From Ascaris suum (lineage: Eukaryota > Nematoda > Chromadorea > Rhabditida > Ascarididae), in contig CM024186.1 in NCBI GenBank assembly GCA_013433145.1, positions 6,452,001-6,516,000 of the forward strand: a DNA stretch of 64,000 bases. The letters are read 5' to 3'. The stretch's first letter is position 1. Each line of letters opens with the position of its first letter. Of the stretch, positions 45,502 to 60,608 are shown piece by piece. The notes beneath the pieces were generated by a model. The model saw nothing but the letters and a program-made list of their open reading frames with translations, was not told where the DNA came from and did no database searches. A program made the translations under genes and the position numbers.

Positions 45502-48500
45502 CATGATTTTCGTTGAAGAAAGAACGATTTTTTCGTTGACTAAGGATGAGAAAATATGACTAGCTGTTCACATACATGATTACGCAAAGTTGAATGAGGC
45601 TGTTACGACAGCTGTACTTGTGTACTTCTAATATTGAAATCAAATGTCATCATCGAGTTTTTTGTCTCAGATTCACAACATTCGCAAGTTTCAAAAGCTG
45701 GCGCACATATAAACACGCCTTATATAAGGATGCTTACATTTAGAGGGAGGCTCGAGTAAATGAGACTTTCAAAACCACCAACTTCTCAGGGCAGATGTAT
45801 ATTAGAAGGACTGTGGAAGCAGGAGGACAGCAAAGGAGAAAATAAGGACGAGAAAATACGACGAAATACACAGACTGAACATCAGGCATTACCTTATTCG
45901 TATCAGAGAAAGAAGAATATTTCTTGGTAAGGGAACATTTGCTTTGTGGAAAATTTAATGAGATGTCATGGGCTCTACAGAGGGGTGAGAAAGTGCAGTA
46001 GTGCTAGCGCCGACAACATACTAATGCCATCAAAAGCAACCACGACGGTAACATAAGACAGGAGGCGGCTTCATGCAAAACTCCATCGTCGCTACAAAAA
46101 TAACGAAATTGTGAAATGAAATAATTTTTCAAAAATGTCCTCCGAAGTGGTTATGAACTTCTACCTAAGACAATCTCTATTATTCACTTATAGGTAATGT
46201 TTTAGTTCCTGTACATTGCTTGTGCATTGGAACAAAATTAAGTATAGGTACAGCAGAGACGTTCGTCAAGGTATAAACTTATAAACTTATGGGTATAATG
46301 CAGGAGGGATTTCAGGAATAAAATTTCGCTTCACTAAGGGAAGTCAAGTTTGGCTATACCAATACTAATTCACTTTATAGCCCTCTGAAATCTACAAACA
46401 ATTTTGCCTTCCTATCGCAGATTACCAAATGGATTGCTCAAACAGATTAGAAACGGCCAGGAAAAATTGGTGCACTGGAACTGATAGGTAAAGCACGCAG
46501 CTATTTGACGTTCTTAAGGCGCATCCTTTCATCGAATCTTTTGAATAAGAGAAATAAACTAGCAATGAAATTCTTAATTCTGTTACGCAGTTGTTCGGGC
46601 CGATGATTTTAGAATAAGAGTTGATAGTGACAATGGCCTATGCAAATGCTCCAAAACTGCCACTATATAAATCCGATTCACCAAAGAAATGCTTCTGTAA
46701 GCGGCACTGACGGTGAAGACCATTTAGAACACGTCAATAACAATAGCCACAAGGCCATCAGAACACAGTTGTCACAAACACGAAGGTCGTTGATATCTGA
46801 GGTTAATATACCAGGATTTTTTTGCCGCAGTAAAATCACAAACAATTGATTGGAGCCCGTATAATGCTATGAAAGGTTTGTTCAGAGGATATGCTGAATA
46901 TGAGAATGCAATAACATCGAGATTCGTAAGCAAGTTTGTAGCCACTTCAAAACAAAGGTGCCGCTCGATTGCGGCCACACCCGTCTTTTGTGTATGATGC
47001 ATTCATGCGAAAAATTTGTTTTCTTTCTACGCCGCTTCAACACCTAGTAAGAGGTGGACAACACTTCCGTTGCAATAACAACGAATCGATGGCAGATACA
47101 CTCTTGGAGTTATTGAACCCTAAAGAGCGTTGCTTCCGAATGCAGCTCTTTGCCAATCCCCCTTGATCTTCCTTCCCCCCCCCCCCCTCCCATCTCCACC
47201 CTCAAACTGCTCTACAAGTTCATAAGTACATCGAAGAACAGCTGTGAAGATTTGAACCAGCACGATCGCATTACTGCCAGGTGTCATAAGAGGAAAGGAA
47301 TGTTACAACGAGCGTTCCTGATTTCTACATCACGGCAATATCACAGTGACACCGGATGCGTAAGAATGACTTATCACTCCTAATACAGGGTGAAACATTT
47401 CTGACATGACTGGATGTTAGTACAGGAGGAAACTGTTTCCTCCCTACAGGCCCGAGCGCTTTTCACCCTGGGCCAAACAACAACAATATAGGAGCAATAA
47501 AGTTGTTTTTTATTTAAAAAAAGATATTAACCTAATCTACTCAGTTCTTTGTTTTGATCATATGAAAGCTGTTATGTGTTCATTTGAGTAACAATATTTT
47601 TTTTTTAATTTATGCTTTCAGGCTCATTTGCGCTCGCAGAGGAATGCCTGGGTATAACATTGCGTTGTTCGGGAAATGGATTTGGGTTGAGGAGCCACAA
47701 AACTCATAACAGCTTCAAAGGCGATGAGAGGCATTCGTGAATGATACCACAGATGCAGAACCCCGAGTTATGCGATATTGCTTAATGAGTTTAAAGGACT
47801 CTAAGTAAACGATCAGCTATACTTTCTTCGAGGCACATAAAATTCACAACAAAATCAGCATTTTTCCTGCAATAACAATTTATAAACGCTTTCAAGCACT
47901 TCAGCCTTTCCAGTGAAATATCAATTATTACTAAAGTGCAAACAAAACATTACTAGAGCAAGGTCACTATGAAAAAATACTCGTAAAATGCGACCGGATC
48001 GCTTAACCACCATTCAAAGCCACCAATACCTCTGAGATGCATCAGCATGCATTGCTATAGATCAGGCACAACCTTGCAGCTTCTGCAGTTTTTTCTTCCA
48101 AAATTTCGCTCGCATCTTTCTGATAGAATATGTTTTTCTTATAGGACTTATAGGACATGCGAATATTATAGGACGTTTGTAATGAATCGCTTAAACAAAT
48201 AATTTCGATGTCCTATACCTATCGAGAAATCAATCAAACTGCGGACGAATCAAACGAGACACTCTCATCATGCTAAATTAAATTTCATTGCACTGCACAT
48301 CTTTCGTATACATTCACATAATGGGAGGAGGTCTGTAAAAGACACATTTGCCACATGACGTGTACGAAAATAATGCCAGCGAAAATAGAGAAATTTGCAA
48401 AGAACGAGTACAAATGAATGCCAATTAAGCAAATTTGAAAAAAAACTACAAAGTTATTATGAGAAAAATTGGAGCAAAACTGTTTTGGCTTATGGTTAAA

Positions 48501-48871
48501 AAATAGTTAAAGCAGTTTTACCTGGAACTAGCTTTTCGTGAAACTTCTTGTGGAAGCAGTTATATGGGCAAACGTATTTTAAGGTGTACATAGCGAAGCA
48601 CGAAACTTCTCAAATACGGAAAAATATTTCATGTCAATAGTTCGATGACTAGCTTTACTAAAAACATCGATGTTTAGTGGAATCATGATAAATGTATATC
48701 ATTCGTACCTGCACATTATTATCTTTTCATATACAGTTTCCTCCTTTTGTTTAACCACTAGGTCCATTAGTCCAATACCATGCATCATTTCTTATAATTA
48801 TGCATCGTTTTCACGTTGTCCCCACTTGACGGTAAAAACTGAAAATGCAAAAAAAACGCAAGGAAACCAAC
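45502..48871. other. no supported gene
   Basis: AT-rich sequence with a 13-base C run near 47176. A + strand open frame at 46969-47166 has no family I recognise. Below 48872 I find no further Ig exon of the gene to the right. Confidence 0.4.
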
Positions 48872-48982
48872 CTCTGCCTCGGGAATCGCATCCACTTTGC
48901 ATTCCACAGCAGATGCCGTTCGGGAGTGATCGTTTGCAGTAGTGGTGATGATGTAGTTTCGTTGGTCGATGGCGGCACTGTA
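48872..48982 (-). CDS. Ig-domain exon (N-terminal half)
   Basis: Open for 37 codons between CCATTTAG and GTTGGT; ends ASAVECKVDAIPEAE, the B-C strand region of an I-set domain with its first Cys intact. Confidence 0.55.
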
Positions 48983-49314
48983 CTAAATGGTAATTAGTAT
49001 AAACGAGATGAAGTGCAACGCCTCGAGAAAAAGTGCAAAGTCCGGCTTTTTTTCAAAAGTTGATGAATCAAAGTGAACCACCATATAAAAGGTCAAGCAA
49101 ACTCTCATATTACGGCAACAAATCCGGAAGCTCCAGCTGCAATGACTCCAGTCTCAAGTTGAAACAAAATAAACAATGCTGAAATATTTTCTGGTTCATC
49201 GAAAATAGCTTTGAAATATCATCTCTTGTACTTCGAACGATTCACTATGCAAGCGTTATTGGGCAGCGCTGGACGAATATAACGGAAATCATTAAAGCAC
49301 TAAAAAGCGATTAC

Positions 49315-49413
49315 CTAGAACTTTAGGTCATAACTTTTGCGTGCCTCTCCCGCCGAATTCCTCGACACACAACTGAAACGACCGGTATCCGCAACCTGAG
49401 CTTCCGATGGTAG
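49315..49413 (-). pseudogene. Ig-domain exon with 3' frameshift
   Basis: SEAQVADTGRFSCVSRNSAG, then EARKSYDLK. The reading then hits TAG, whereas one extra base would give the usual V-L ending at the GTAATC donor in phase 1. Upstream the frame meets TAA at 49414-49416, near a small duplication of an ACACGTGCCGAAACA motif. Confidence 0.7.
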
Positions 49414-49599
49414 TTAATACACGTGCCGAAACAGTAGGCAAATTAATAACACGTGCCGAAACAAACGAGAAAAATTTAACCTTCGATACAATCAGTGCAA
49501 AACAAAAATACACCTAATGCAAAATGCATATAAATTTCTTAAATTTCTAAGCCTTTCAGGCTTACAGCATTTTTTTCGCAGATTTATAGATTGACAGTA

Positions 49600-52500
49600 A
49601 TCAAACCAAACTATAAATAAAACTAAATTATAACCAACTCTAACTAGTAATAAACTAAACTAAGAATAAAACTAAACAAAATAATAAAGCAAAACTAATT
49701 ATTCAACTAAACTAATAAAAAGACAAAACTAGCAACTGAACTAAATTAGTAAAACAACTAAACTAACAACAGAACTACCAAATAACAAAGCTCAATAAAT
49801 AATAAATCTAATAATATAACGAATAGAAAAACTAATAGTAAAGCAAACAACAAAACTAATCATAAAACTAATAATAAAGCCGATAACAAAATTAATAATA
49901 AAACTAAAGTAGTAATAAAACGAAACTAGTAATAACACCGATGATGAAACTAATAAAAAACCAATGATAAAGATAAAAACAAAAGTAATCGCAAAACTAA
50001 TAAGTCAACCACGGTAATAATAAAACTAAACTAATAAGAAAACAGAAGTAATCATAGAACTAAACTAATGATAAAATGAGACTGATAATTGAACGAAGCA
50101 ATAATAAAACTAAACTAAGAAAAAATTAAGCTGAGAAAAGAAATGAACTAGTAATAAACCAAGCTAATAAAAACTAAACTAATGAAAAAACTAAACTAAT
50201 AATAAAACTGAACTAATTTACAACTAAATTAATAAATAAAACGAAAAAAAACTCTTTGTAAAGCAAATAACAAAACTAAGAACAAAACTAATAATACTAC
50301 TAATAACGAAAGTAATAATAAAACTAAAAATAAAACTAAACTAATATAACTACTAAAAAAAGATAATAAAATTAACAACCAATTAATGGTAAAACAAAGA
50401 GTAAAACCAATAATAAGAGCAATAGTAAAACTAATAATTAAAATAAAAATAGAATTAATGATAAACATAATAATAAAACTAAACTCGTAAGAAATCTAAA
50501 CTAGCGACAAAAGTAAAGAAATAATATAACAACAGTAATAAAAAAACTAAACGAAACAAAAAACGAAACTAGCAATAAAACTAAACGAACAATAAAACGA
50601 AACTGATACTAAAGCTAAACTAGTAACAAAACTAAACCAATAATATAACTAAACTAACAAAAAAACTAATCTAACAATAAAACCAAACTAATAATTAAAC
50701 TAAACTGATAAGAAAATCAACCAAATATTAAACTAAACTAATGATCAAATCAGTTAATAATAAAACAAAGCTAGTAATAAAACCAAGTAATAACAAAACA
50801 AAATTATAATGAAATTACAGTAGAAATAAACTAAACTAATAATAAAACTAAATTAATAATAAAAATAATAATACAACGAATAATAGAACTATTAGTAAAG
50901 CAAATAAAAAAGCTCATAATAAAAACTAATAATACTACTGATAAATAAAGTAGTAATAAAATTAAAAATAAAAGCAATAATAAAACTGAACTGATAAGTA
51001 AAGTAATAACAAAACAAAACTAATAATACAACAAAACAACTAATAAAGCAAAACTAAAAATTCAAACAATTAATAATGAAACTAAACTATTAATAAAGCG
51101 AAAAACAAACTAAACTAATAATAAACTAATGATAAAACAAATAATAAACTAATAAAAAAATCTAATAATAATTCAATGATAAAATTAAATATAAATGAAT
51201 AAGAGAGTCACTAATAAACTAATAATCAAAGTACTAATAAAGTATTCGTAAAACAAATAACGAACTAATTATAAAAGTAATAATAAAACTAGTACCAATA
51301 AAACATGTGATAAAATTATAAGCCACTGATAAAATTAATGAGAAAAACAGCAAAATTAATAATAAACATAAAAGAAATCATAAATTAAAGAAATAAGAAA
51401 CTTAACTAATAATAAACTAAAAATAAAACCAATAACAAAAACGAGAAAACCATTAATAAACCAATTATGAACCTAATTACAAACGAACCTAATAAAAAAA
51501 CTAATAATAAAAATACTCAAAATAATAATAAACAAATAACGAAATTAATAACAAAAATAATAAAACTAAGAATAAACTAATAAGAAAACTAATGACAGAC
51601 TAATAACGAAACTAAGAATGAACTAGTAATAAACTGAAATAAAACAAGTAATAAAGTAGCAATAAAACTAATAATAAAGTGATAAAGAATTAATATTAAA
51701 CTAAAACTAAAACTGCCGAAAAGCAAACAATAAAACCAATAGGAAACCAGTAAGAATACTGATAAAAACTAGTAATGAACAAATAAAAATTTAAAAACAA
51801 AACTAATAACAAACATATTAAAAAAATCACTAATCAACAAACGGTAAAATTAATGAAAACCTTGAATTAATAATAAAAGAAATAATAAACTAACAATTAA
51901 AACAATAGTAAAGCAATAGTAAAACTCATAATTGGCCAATAATAAAAATAAAAAGGAACTAATGAAGAAACAAAATTAAACAAAAGATAAAACTAGTAAT
52001 AAACTAATAATAAAACAAATAATAAGCAAAGCTACTACTAAACTAACAATAAAACTAACATTAAAAACAACTACAAAAAATAATAACTTACAATAAGAAG
52101 GAATAATAATAACTAACAATAAGAACAATAAATAAATAAAAACAATAACGAGTAAATAATACATAACAGTAAACAACAAATAATAAATAATGATAATAAA
52201 TAGTAAAGTAAACAGTGACAGTGAATAATAACAGTAATAAATTTTTATGAATAATTATGATAAAAAATAATAGTAAGAGGAGAAGTAAGAATAATGACAG
52301 AAATAAAAGCAATAACAATAGAAACAATAACAGTAACAAAATTGGTAATAATGAAATAATAATAATAAAGAAAACAATAATAATAATAGAAAGAGTGATG
52401 ATGGAAATAATAACAAGAGAAATAATAAAATACAAATAATAATAATATAAATACTAATAAGAGAAATAATAATAATGCAAATAATAACAAATAAGGAATA

Positions 52501-52790
52501 GTAGAACTGATAACAACAATACAAATAATAATAATACAAACAGTAATTATCCAAATGATAATGACACAAAGAACAGTAATCCAAATAAGAGTAACTGAAA
52601 CAATAAAAATACAAACAAGAAAAACTCAAATTATAATCATACAAATAACAATGATAGAATAAAACATACAAGCTAGGCAAATGATAAAAGAAAGGATACA
52701 AAGACTAATAAGAATAACAGAAATAGCCGAACAATAAATATAGTATAAATAGTAAAATAGTACAAATAATAATTCAGATAATAATACCAA
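49600..52790. repeat. 3.2-kb AT-rich minisatellite (AATAAAACTAA-type)
   Basis: Thousands of bases built of AATAAAACTAA, ACTAATAAT and AACTAAACTAAT variants, grading from about 52100 into AATAATAAT triplets. The strand is almost free of G and T runs. All long frames here are Ile/Leu/Tyr-rich composition artefacts. It lies between two exons of the Ig-domain gene. Confidence 0.95.
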
Positions 52791-53483
52791 AACGGCTCAC
52801 GGTTGTTGAGGCGGAGAGATGAAGAAACAAAATCGACCACTACGAGATGTGGAAGTAACGACGATGAGCACTGAAAGACACAAACATATTTATCAGCAAG
52901 AGAAGCCGCAGGCTATTCACATCTACGGCTACTGTCCCGAAGGTACGGTAGGTCATAACCCACATGAAAGAGATACTACCTAAGATCGAACAACTTTGGC
53001 AGAGAAGTTGTTACCCCGATGAGGATGAAGACGATCATCGCTGCCACCATGAAACTGACTTCATCACAGAGGATCGCCTGCTAAGATAGATCACTCGTTA
53101 ACAACATATTTTTTACAGGTTCTCTGGAAAGATCACAATATTCGATAACCTACTTAAAGTGTGCGCTCAGCTTTTAAATTATGCACTGCTGATCGTTTAT
53201 CTCATTGAAAGAAATAAAGCATCCATAAAACTGCAGTGGGGATCGCAACTTCATAACAATTGAGAAAATGAAAGATAACAACTGTATTTACCGATACATC
53301 ACTGAACGCAATTTTATTTTATGAAAAGACAGATTATCGGTGGTTTTATGTCAACTAAACAGACGTCAACTCGAGTAGACTTCGTGATTTAAAAACTTTA
53401 CCTATGTCAATGTATATCCCGGAAAAACTAGGAACTTCCAAGGCAGTTTTATTTCAGTGCACTGTTTTCAAAAATTAACGTAC
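52791..53483. other. presumed intron of the Ig-domain gene
   Basis: Sequence is more balanced than the minisatellite to its left. I see no recognisable exon. Confidence 0.35.
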
Positions 53484-53656
53484 CTAACACTCCCACTTGG
53501 AAAGTTTTTGACGATTCTCCAGCGGGATTCCCCGCAATGCGTTTAAAACTGCCTGCATCCGTTGTTCGCGACCTCAGAATATGCAAACGAAGTTTATCGT
53601 CGGATAGGTAATATCGGGATCACCCTCAGCAATCGGACGACCGTCCAAATGCCATA
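53484..53656 (-). pseudogene. Ig-domain exon with frameshift and second core cysteine lost
   Basis: VWHLDGRPIAEGDP in one frame, then YYLSDDKLRLHILRSRTTDA and GSFKRIAGNPAGES in another. Exon length of 173 is one base short for phase 1 to phase 1. Arg replaces the core Cys. Confidence 0.8.
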
Positions 53657-54301
53657 CTATCTCAAATGAAATAAGAGAGTATGAATCTGTCCAGCTCCCA
53701 TTCTTTCACATAACATATTCATCCCTATCAACATCAGTGAATGAACAATTGGCAGCCTTCTAGATCTACCTCACGTAACACATAACTTAACAACCTAATA
53801 AAGTTTTTGAAGAGGCGTGTGAAAAAGAAATAACAGCTGTGGATTATTTCTAAAATGTGATTAGAAGGTGAAAATTTCACATGTTTCAACGATTGCTCTA
53901 TAAGCGCTTCTATTAAGATAGACGCTTTCCGGTTGCAGCAGAATAATATCTGAGTCTGCCAATTATTTCAACATATGAGAGCCTATTGAAGGTTATGAAC
54001 AATCGATTAAATATTGATTGCGTGTGCAGAGACTGAAAATCGGTTTCGAAAGACTGAAACATCAGTGCACACACTAAAAATCACTAAACAAATTCTAATC
54101 AGAAGATAAATATGGAGACTGCGACGAGCGTTATCTGGGTTGCCAATAACCGCCGGAAACGTCATTTTGCAATTCTCTTCTTTCACAAAGCTGCTTTAGA
54201 GGGACTTGCTGAAGTAAGTTCAAGTGATTAGAAGTATTTAAAAGGAACGAGTATATCAGCTACAATAAACATCAAAAAAGTTAATTCAACATGTGCATTA
54301 C

Positions 54302-54403
54302 CTGCGGCAATGGAGCTGAAAATACTGAATAGTAGACTGAACGGTTGCCCAGCGATAACCGTTTCCGTCACGGTCGTATGGCGATCGGGGATGTCGGATG
54401 TCG
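54302..54403 (-). pseudogene. Ig-domain exon lacking its first core cysteine
   Basis: Begins after GCTTTTAG; reads SDIPDRHTTVTETVIAGQPF then SLLFSIFSS. The residue aligned with the disulphide Cys is Phe. Phase 1 at both ends. Confidence 0.65.
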
Positions 54404-54844
54404 CTAAAAGCATCAACAGTTTGAACTTCGCGAGACTGAAATCCCGCATATCAAAGACTAAAACTAATGTAAATGTTAATCGCTGATATATGCCGTTCTT
54501 GTTAATGCAACTCAAATTTCATTCAATCTTTCAAACATTTATCTATTAAACTTGAGAAGCAATAAGGAATCATCTGACATGAAAACATGCAACATTTTAT
54601 TTTTACTGGTGAAAAACGTAATGTGCTCGTTCCTTCGAACATTTAACTTCTTATTTCATAGAAAAGTATAGAAGTGATATTGCGTTCAGAATAATTATTG
54701 TTTCTGAAGGAAAACTTTTTGATAATAAATGGAAATTTGCATCGCTTGTATATCGGCAACAATAAACCACAGCAATCTGTTAAATTGAAATTCGATGGAA
54801 TCGATTCTAGTAGGCTGCATGATATGTAACACTTAATGACTTAC

Positions 54845-54956
54845 CAATAACGCTGAGACGGATGATTTTATCGACATCACCAGCCGCATTCGATGCCACA
54901 CACGTGCAGTGGCCTCCATCGTCATACTCTGCACTTTCGATTACAAGTGTTTCACA
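54845..54956 (-). CDS. Ig-domain exon (C-terminal half)
   Basis: TLVIESAEYDDGGHCTCVAS then NAAGDVDKIIRLSVI. A Cys occupies the usual Tyr position before the core Cys. Donor GTAAGT, phase 1. Confidence 0.7.
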
Positions 54957-57756
54957 CTCAAATATATGATTTTATTTTCGAAATACGATTTTTTTCGTTC
55001 CCATTTCATCATTTGTGATGTAAATGGATGGCCGCATAAGTGCGGATATGGCGCATCTCATAACTACATTTTTTCAGCTTATCAACTCATAATCTGTTAT
55101 GTCCTACGAATGCCTATAAAAGTGAATTTACATACCGGATTTGGTTTGCATCGATGATTATTTCTGACAGCTTTTAATTCTGTAAACGCTCCGGGTAGAT
55201 GCATCAAGAAACAAACTAACCGAAACAGCAACATGTACTATATTTTGAAGCAAAAAGTCTCATAGTTAAGCAAGAAACTAATCGAATACTTTCACCAAAA
55301 GGCAACTAAACTGATTTTTGAATAGGCACACACGAACATGGCCATCACAACTACCGCTTTCCCCACAGCAAACTTCCACAAGTATATAAAACGTAATTCT
55401 TGAATTGCCAAAACTGTTTTCATTTTGAATTATTTCATGAATTTTATTTGAAAATTTTAATGTGGAAATTTGCGAGAAAGGACTTTTTGCTTCAATTTTT
55501 TCGTTATTTCGTTGAAAGGTTGAAGAACAACTGCTAGTGAGGAAAATCAACGATCAACGTATTTTCATAAAGTACATAGAAAGAATGTTACAAAATAGCG
55601 GATAAGTGCTTTAAATAAATGAATGAGTTCAACTCTCTATAGGGCCATCAATTGTTCAATCGTTCAATGTTACTCACACAACAACTGAACACATATAAAA
55701 CTCTAATTTAATTTAAAGCACCAATAATTTCTTTCAAATTTCATCTGTTCAGTTCGAATTGCATTTTGTTGGTTTCCCATCACGAAACTAGGCAGTCTCT
55801 GAAGATTACAAACTTATAATAATAACCAATATATCCGTCATTCATATCACCAGGCTTATAAAAAAACACCTTTTTTCGAGAATATAAACGTTTTGCTGAC
55901 TACAGCACATTTTAACATAAATTTAAACTTCTTATGAACATATTTTGGGCACAAAAGTTTAGAAATTGATTAAGAAGTTGCAAGAATGCAAACACTGCGA
56001 ATAAGAAATACATTTTTTTCATTTTTTAAAATTTTAATAAAAAAATTGAATTGAAAGTAATGCAATGAAATGTTTCCAGCTATTATAAGCACCCGATTAG
56101 ATCGTAATCACTGCTATTCTTGGATGAGAGTATGTATTGGAAAACGAATTTGTGGAAGCAGATGAAAATAAGTTTCGGTCTCTCCAACAATAGAGCCCAC
56201 AAATGACTGTTGTATAACATTATAAAGGTCCACAGGTTATTTCTAACGTTTAGCCTCAACTGCGTTTTTTTTCCACCGTGTTTGCATAAATAAATAAGCG
56301 TCGAACGCTTAGGTCTACACTTCATGATATCTCCCCTGAATTTTGTATGCAGAATCTGAATTGCCAGCAGTTTCCGAGTTCAATTTGTTTCTTTTAATTT
56401 TGACAGCATTTAATTCCCTTCTATGGCCAAAACAGGTTTACAAGAGATCTCTTTCGGTGGATACCCAAAATGCTTCTACTCTCGATTTCCCAACGAACAT
56501 AGTATTAACATACCATTACGAAACAATGCATTCCTGGCTAACTTTTTGAAATTAACTTGCAAAAAATATGAATGAAATGAAGATAGCAACAAGAAGGCGT
56601 AAGAAGATTGAGGAGATTTCATACCGCACATCCGATATAATCGCATCATGTTATCACCACATGGCTTTCGTATTTTAAGGGGATTCTATTCATTGTTGCT
56701 GACCGTTGCACTGGTGCATCTTTATGAAAACTTCACCCATGCTCACATAGTTAGGCTGCCTGAGAGTGGCCGTTTAAACTCGCCTTTAGCAAAAGCAGTC
56801 ATTTGTTTCCAACTAAAGGGTGTTTTGGAGATCAAAACAACTTGTTTTCTTCCAGCTTCGAGAAAAAGATATGAAATTTTATTTGTCTGACATTATGTGA
56901 TGTTGTTGCTTTCTTCGTTTCCAAAATATACGTCTGCCCACAAGAAGACTCATACATTCTACTGTTGCTGGGATCTTCGAAAAAAACCGCAGATATTTGG
57001 AAAAAAAAAGTAACGGACCTTAAGAAATGCGCGAATTCCGGCGATCTGTCCAAAAATTTGTCACAGTAACGAAAAACTGATCGGGATGATTAAATATATA
57101 CCTCTCAAGGTCACATTTAAACGTGAAACGCATTCCAGTGTGAGCTTTGGCAGGAAAAGAGACAAAAAGTCTGCAGGAAACTCGAAAAGCTAGTCATGTA
57201 AACAAACAAGTGGAGAAGAGAGTCTAAGGCTAACACAATTTGCAAATTCGCTCATTGCGCTAATTGATTTCCTGATTTGCAACAAATAAAGAAACATGCA
57301 CAACATTCCACCTCATTCTTTTTTATTGATCTGCTCATTCGTTTATGTCTACAAAACTCGTTTTCAGTGAGCCAACTAGCTGAAAAATGCGTGCAAGATT
57401 TTTCGGCATTTTCAAGGATCTTCTATCCTCTTCGAAGTTGGTCAACGGATTTGAAAGTTGCTACTGGTTTGTTACCATAGAGCTTTACCATATCTGCCGA
57501 ATGTCGTAACTCCTTATTTAATTACCATTAAGCTGAAATTACTGGAGAGACAGAGAGACACATACAGATGCATAAATAGGAGGTCATAATAATGCAGATT
57601 AACAATGCAATTTTTCAAAGTCATTCCAAAAGGCAGCTATCGAAAAAGACCTTACAAAATAACCAATGTCCGCGTTATTTGCACATTTACAATAACAGAG
57701 TAAACAATAAGTCAACATAATGCAAAGTCACCTAAACAAATCAAGCCCATTTAATT
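54957..57756. other. presumed introns of the Ig-domain gene
   Basis: AT-rich with no convincing exon. Frames at 55278-55550 (-) and 56343-56549 (+) were considered and show no domain. Confidence 0.35.
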
Positions 57757-57960
57757 TCACAACGTTAAAAAACGCGTGAAGATTTTTTCCTCACTAACAA
57801 CGCTGAATACACAAAAATAAGCATTCTCATTATGGTCATATTCTTTAATAACGATCAGTTTCGGCTGCGAAACCATTCCACTCTGGGCCGAATTATGTTT
57901 GGTTGCCAAAATCCATTCCAGATTGCTCATATCAAGCCACTTTCGGTCAAAAATTGAAGT
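57757..57960 (-). pseudogene. possible Ig-domain exon
   Basis: The frame includes LEWILATKHN (the Ig Trp), then QPKLIVIKEYDHNENAYFCV, close to the L.I....D...Y.C pattern of an Ig C-terminal half. Boundaries are uncertain. Confidence 0.4.
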
Positions 57961-58065
57961 TGTTACAACCTGTTTCATAAACCAGTTTCGCAATTACAGA
58001 TGAATTCAGATTTCACTGTGCAGTGTGTGATGCAACTCAGCTGTTCGTTGCGTGAGTTGATTTCC

Positions 58066-58156
58066 AGTCGCTCCGTCAAAACTATTTGCGCAGCTGCTAG
58101 GAATCAAGTCGCTCCGCCTAGGGTGGCCAAATTTGCGCAGCTGCTTAGGAATCAAG
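58066..58156. repeat. imperfect tandem duplication (41 and 50 bp)
   Basis: AGTCGCTCCG ... ATTTGCGCAGCTGC ... AGGAATCA occurs at 58066-58106 and again at 58107-58156. The second copy has a longer centre and one extra T. Confidence 0.85.
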
Positions 58157-60503
<2,347 letters not shown>

Positions 60504-60549
60504 GAACACATAATAAAAGACATATGTGAAACCTTCAAAATATACTTAC

Positions 60550-60608
60550 GTTCAACAGCCACTCGTCCCGATTGAACTCATCTAATTCTATGAAGTCGCT
60601 AAGACCAG
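60550..60608 (-). CDS. exon-like segment, unknown protein
   Basis: Between ATTCGCAG and GTAAGT, 19 codons read GLSDFIELDEFNRDEWLLN. Strong splice sites and acidic coding-like content; no family recognised. It may belong to the Ig-domain gene or a neighbour on the same strand. Confidence 0.35.

Larger units (their letters stand above)
48872..57990 (-). pseudogene. multi-immunoglobulin-domain protein (hemicentin-like), decayed
   Basis: Recognisable - strand exons: an Ig-like half at about 57960-57757 (weaker), then 54956-54845, 54403-54302, 53656-53484, 49413-49315 and 48982-48872. Typical Ig marks: SAEYDDGGHCTCVASNAAG, VWHLDGRPI, DAGSFKRIAGNPAGESSKTF, VADTGRFSCVSRNSAGEA, AVECKVDAIPEAE. Such proteins are extracellular matrix or cell-surface adhesion molecules; the dense tandem Ig exons with phase-1 junctions resemble hemicentin (C. 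elegans him-4). Decay: the Ig split over 54403-53484 has Phe for its first Cys (54327-54329) and Arg for its second (53539-53541), plus a one-base loss in a C run at about 53616-53618. A base is also missing near 49319-49323. Hemicentin versus another Ig protein is inference. Single-base losses could partly be assembly errors. Confidence 0.7.

Noticed and set aside
52245..52701. Tyr/Leu/Ile-rich membrane-protein-like frames on the - strand
   Set aside because: They translate an AATAAT/AACTAA minisatellite; the hydrophobicity comes from composition.
56300..56400. Possible Ig G-strand (SETAGNSDSAYKIQ) on the - strand
   Set aside because: No Trp or D.G.Y.C motif upstream and no GT donor after it.
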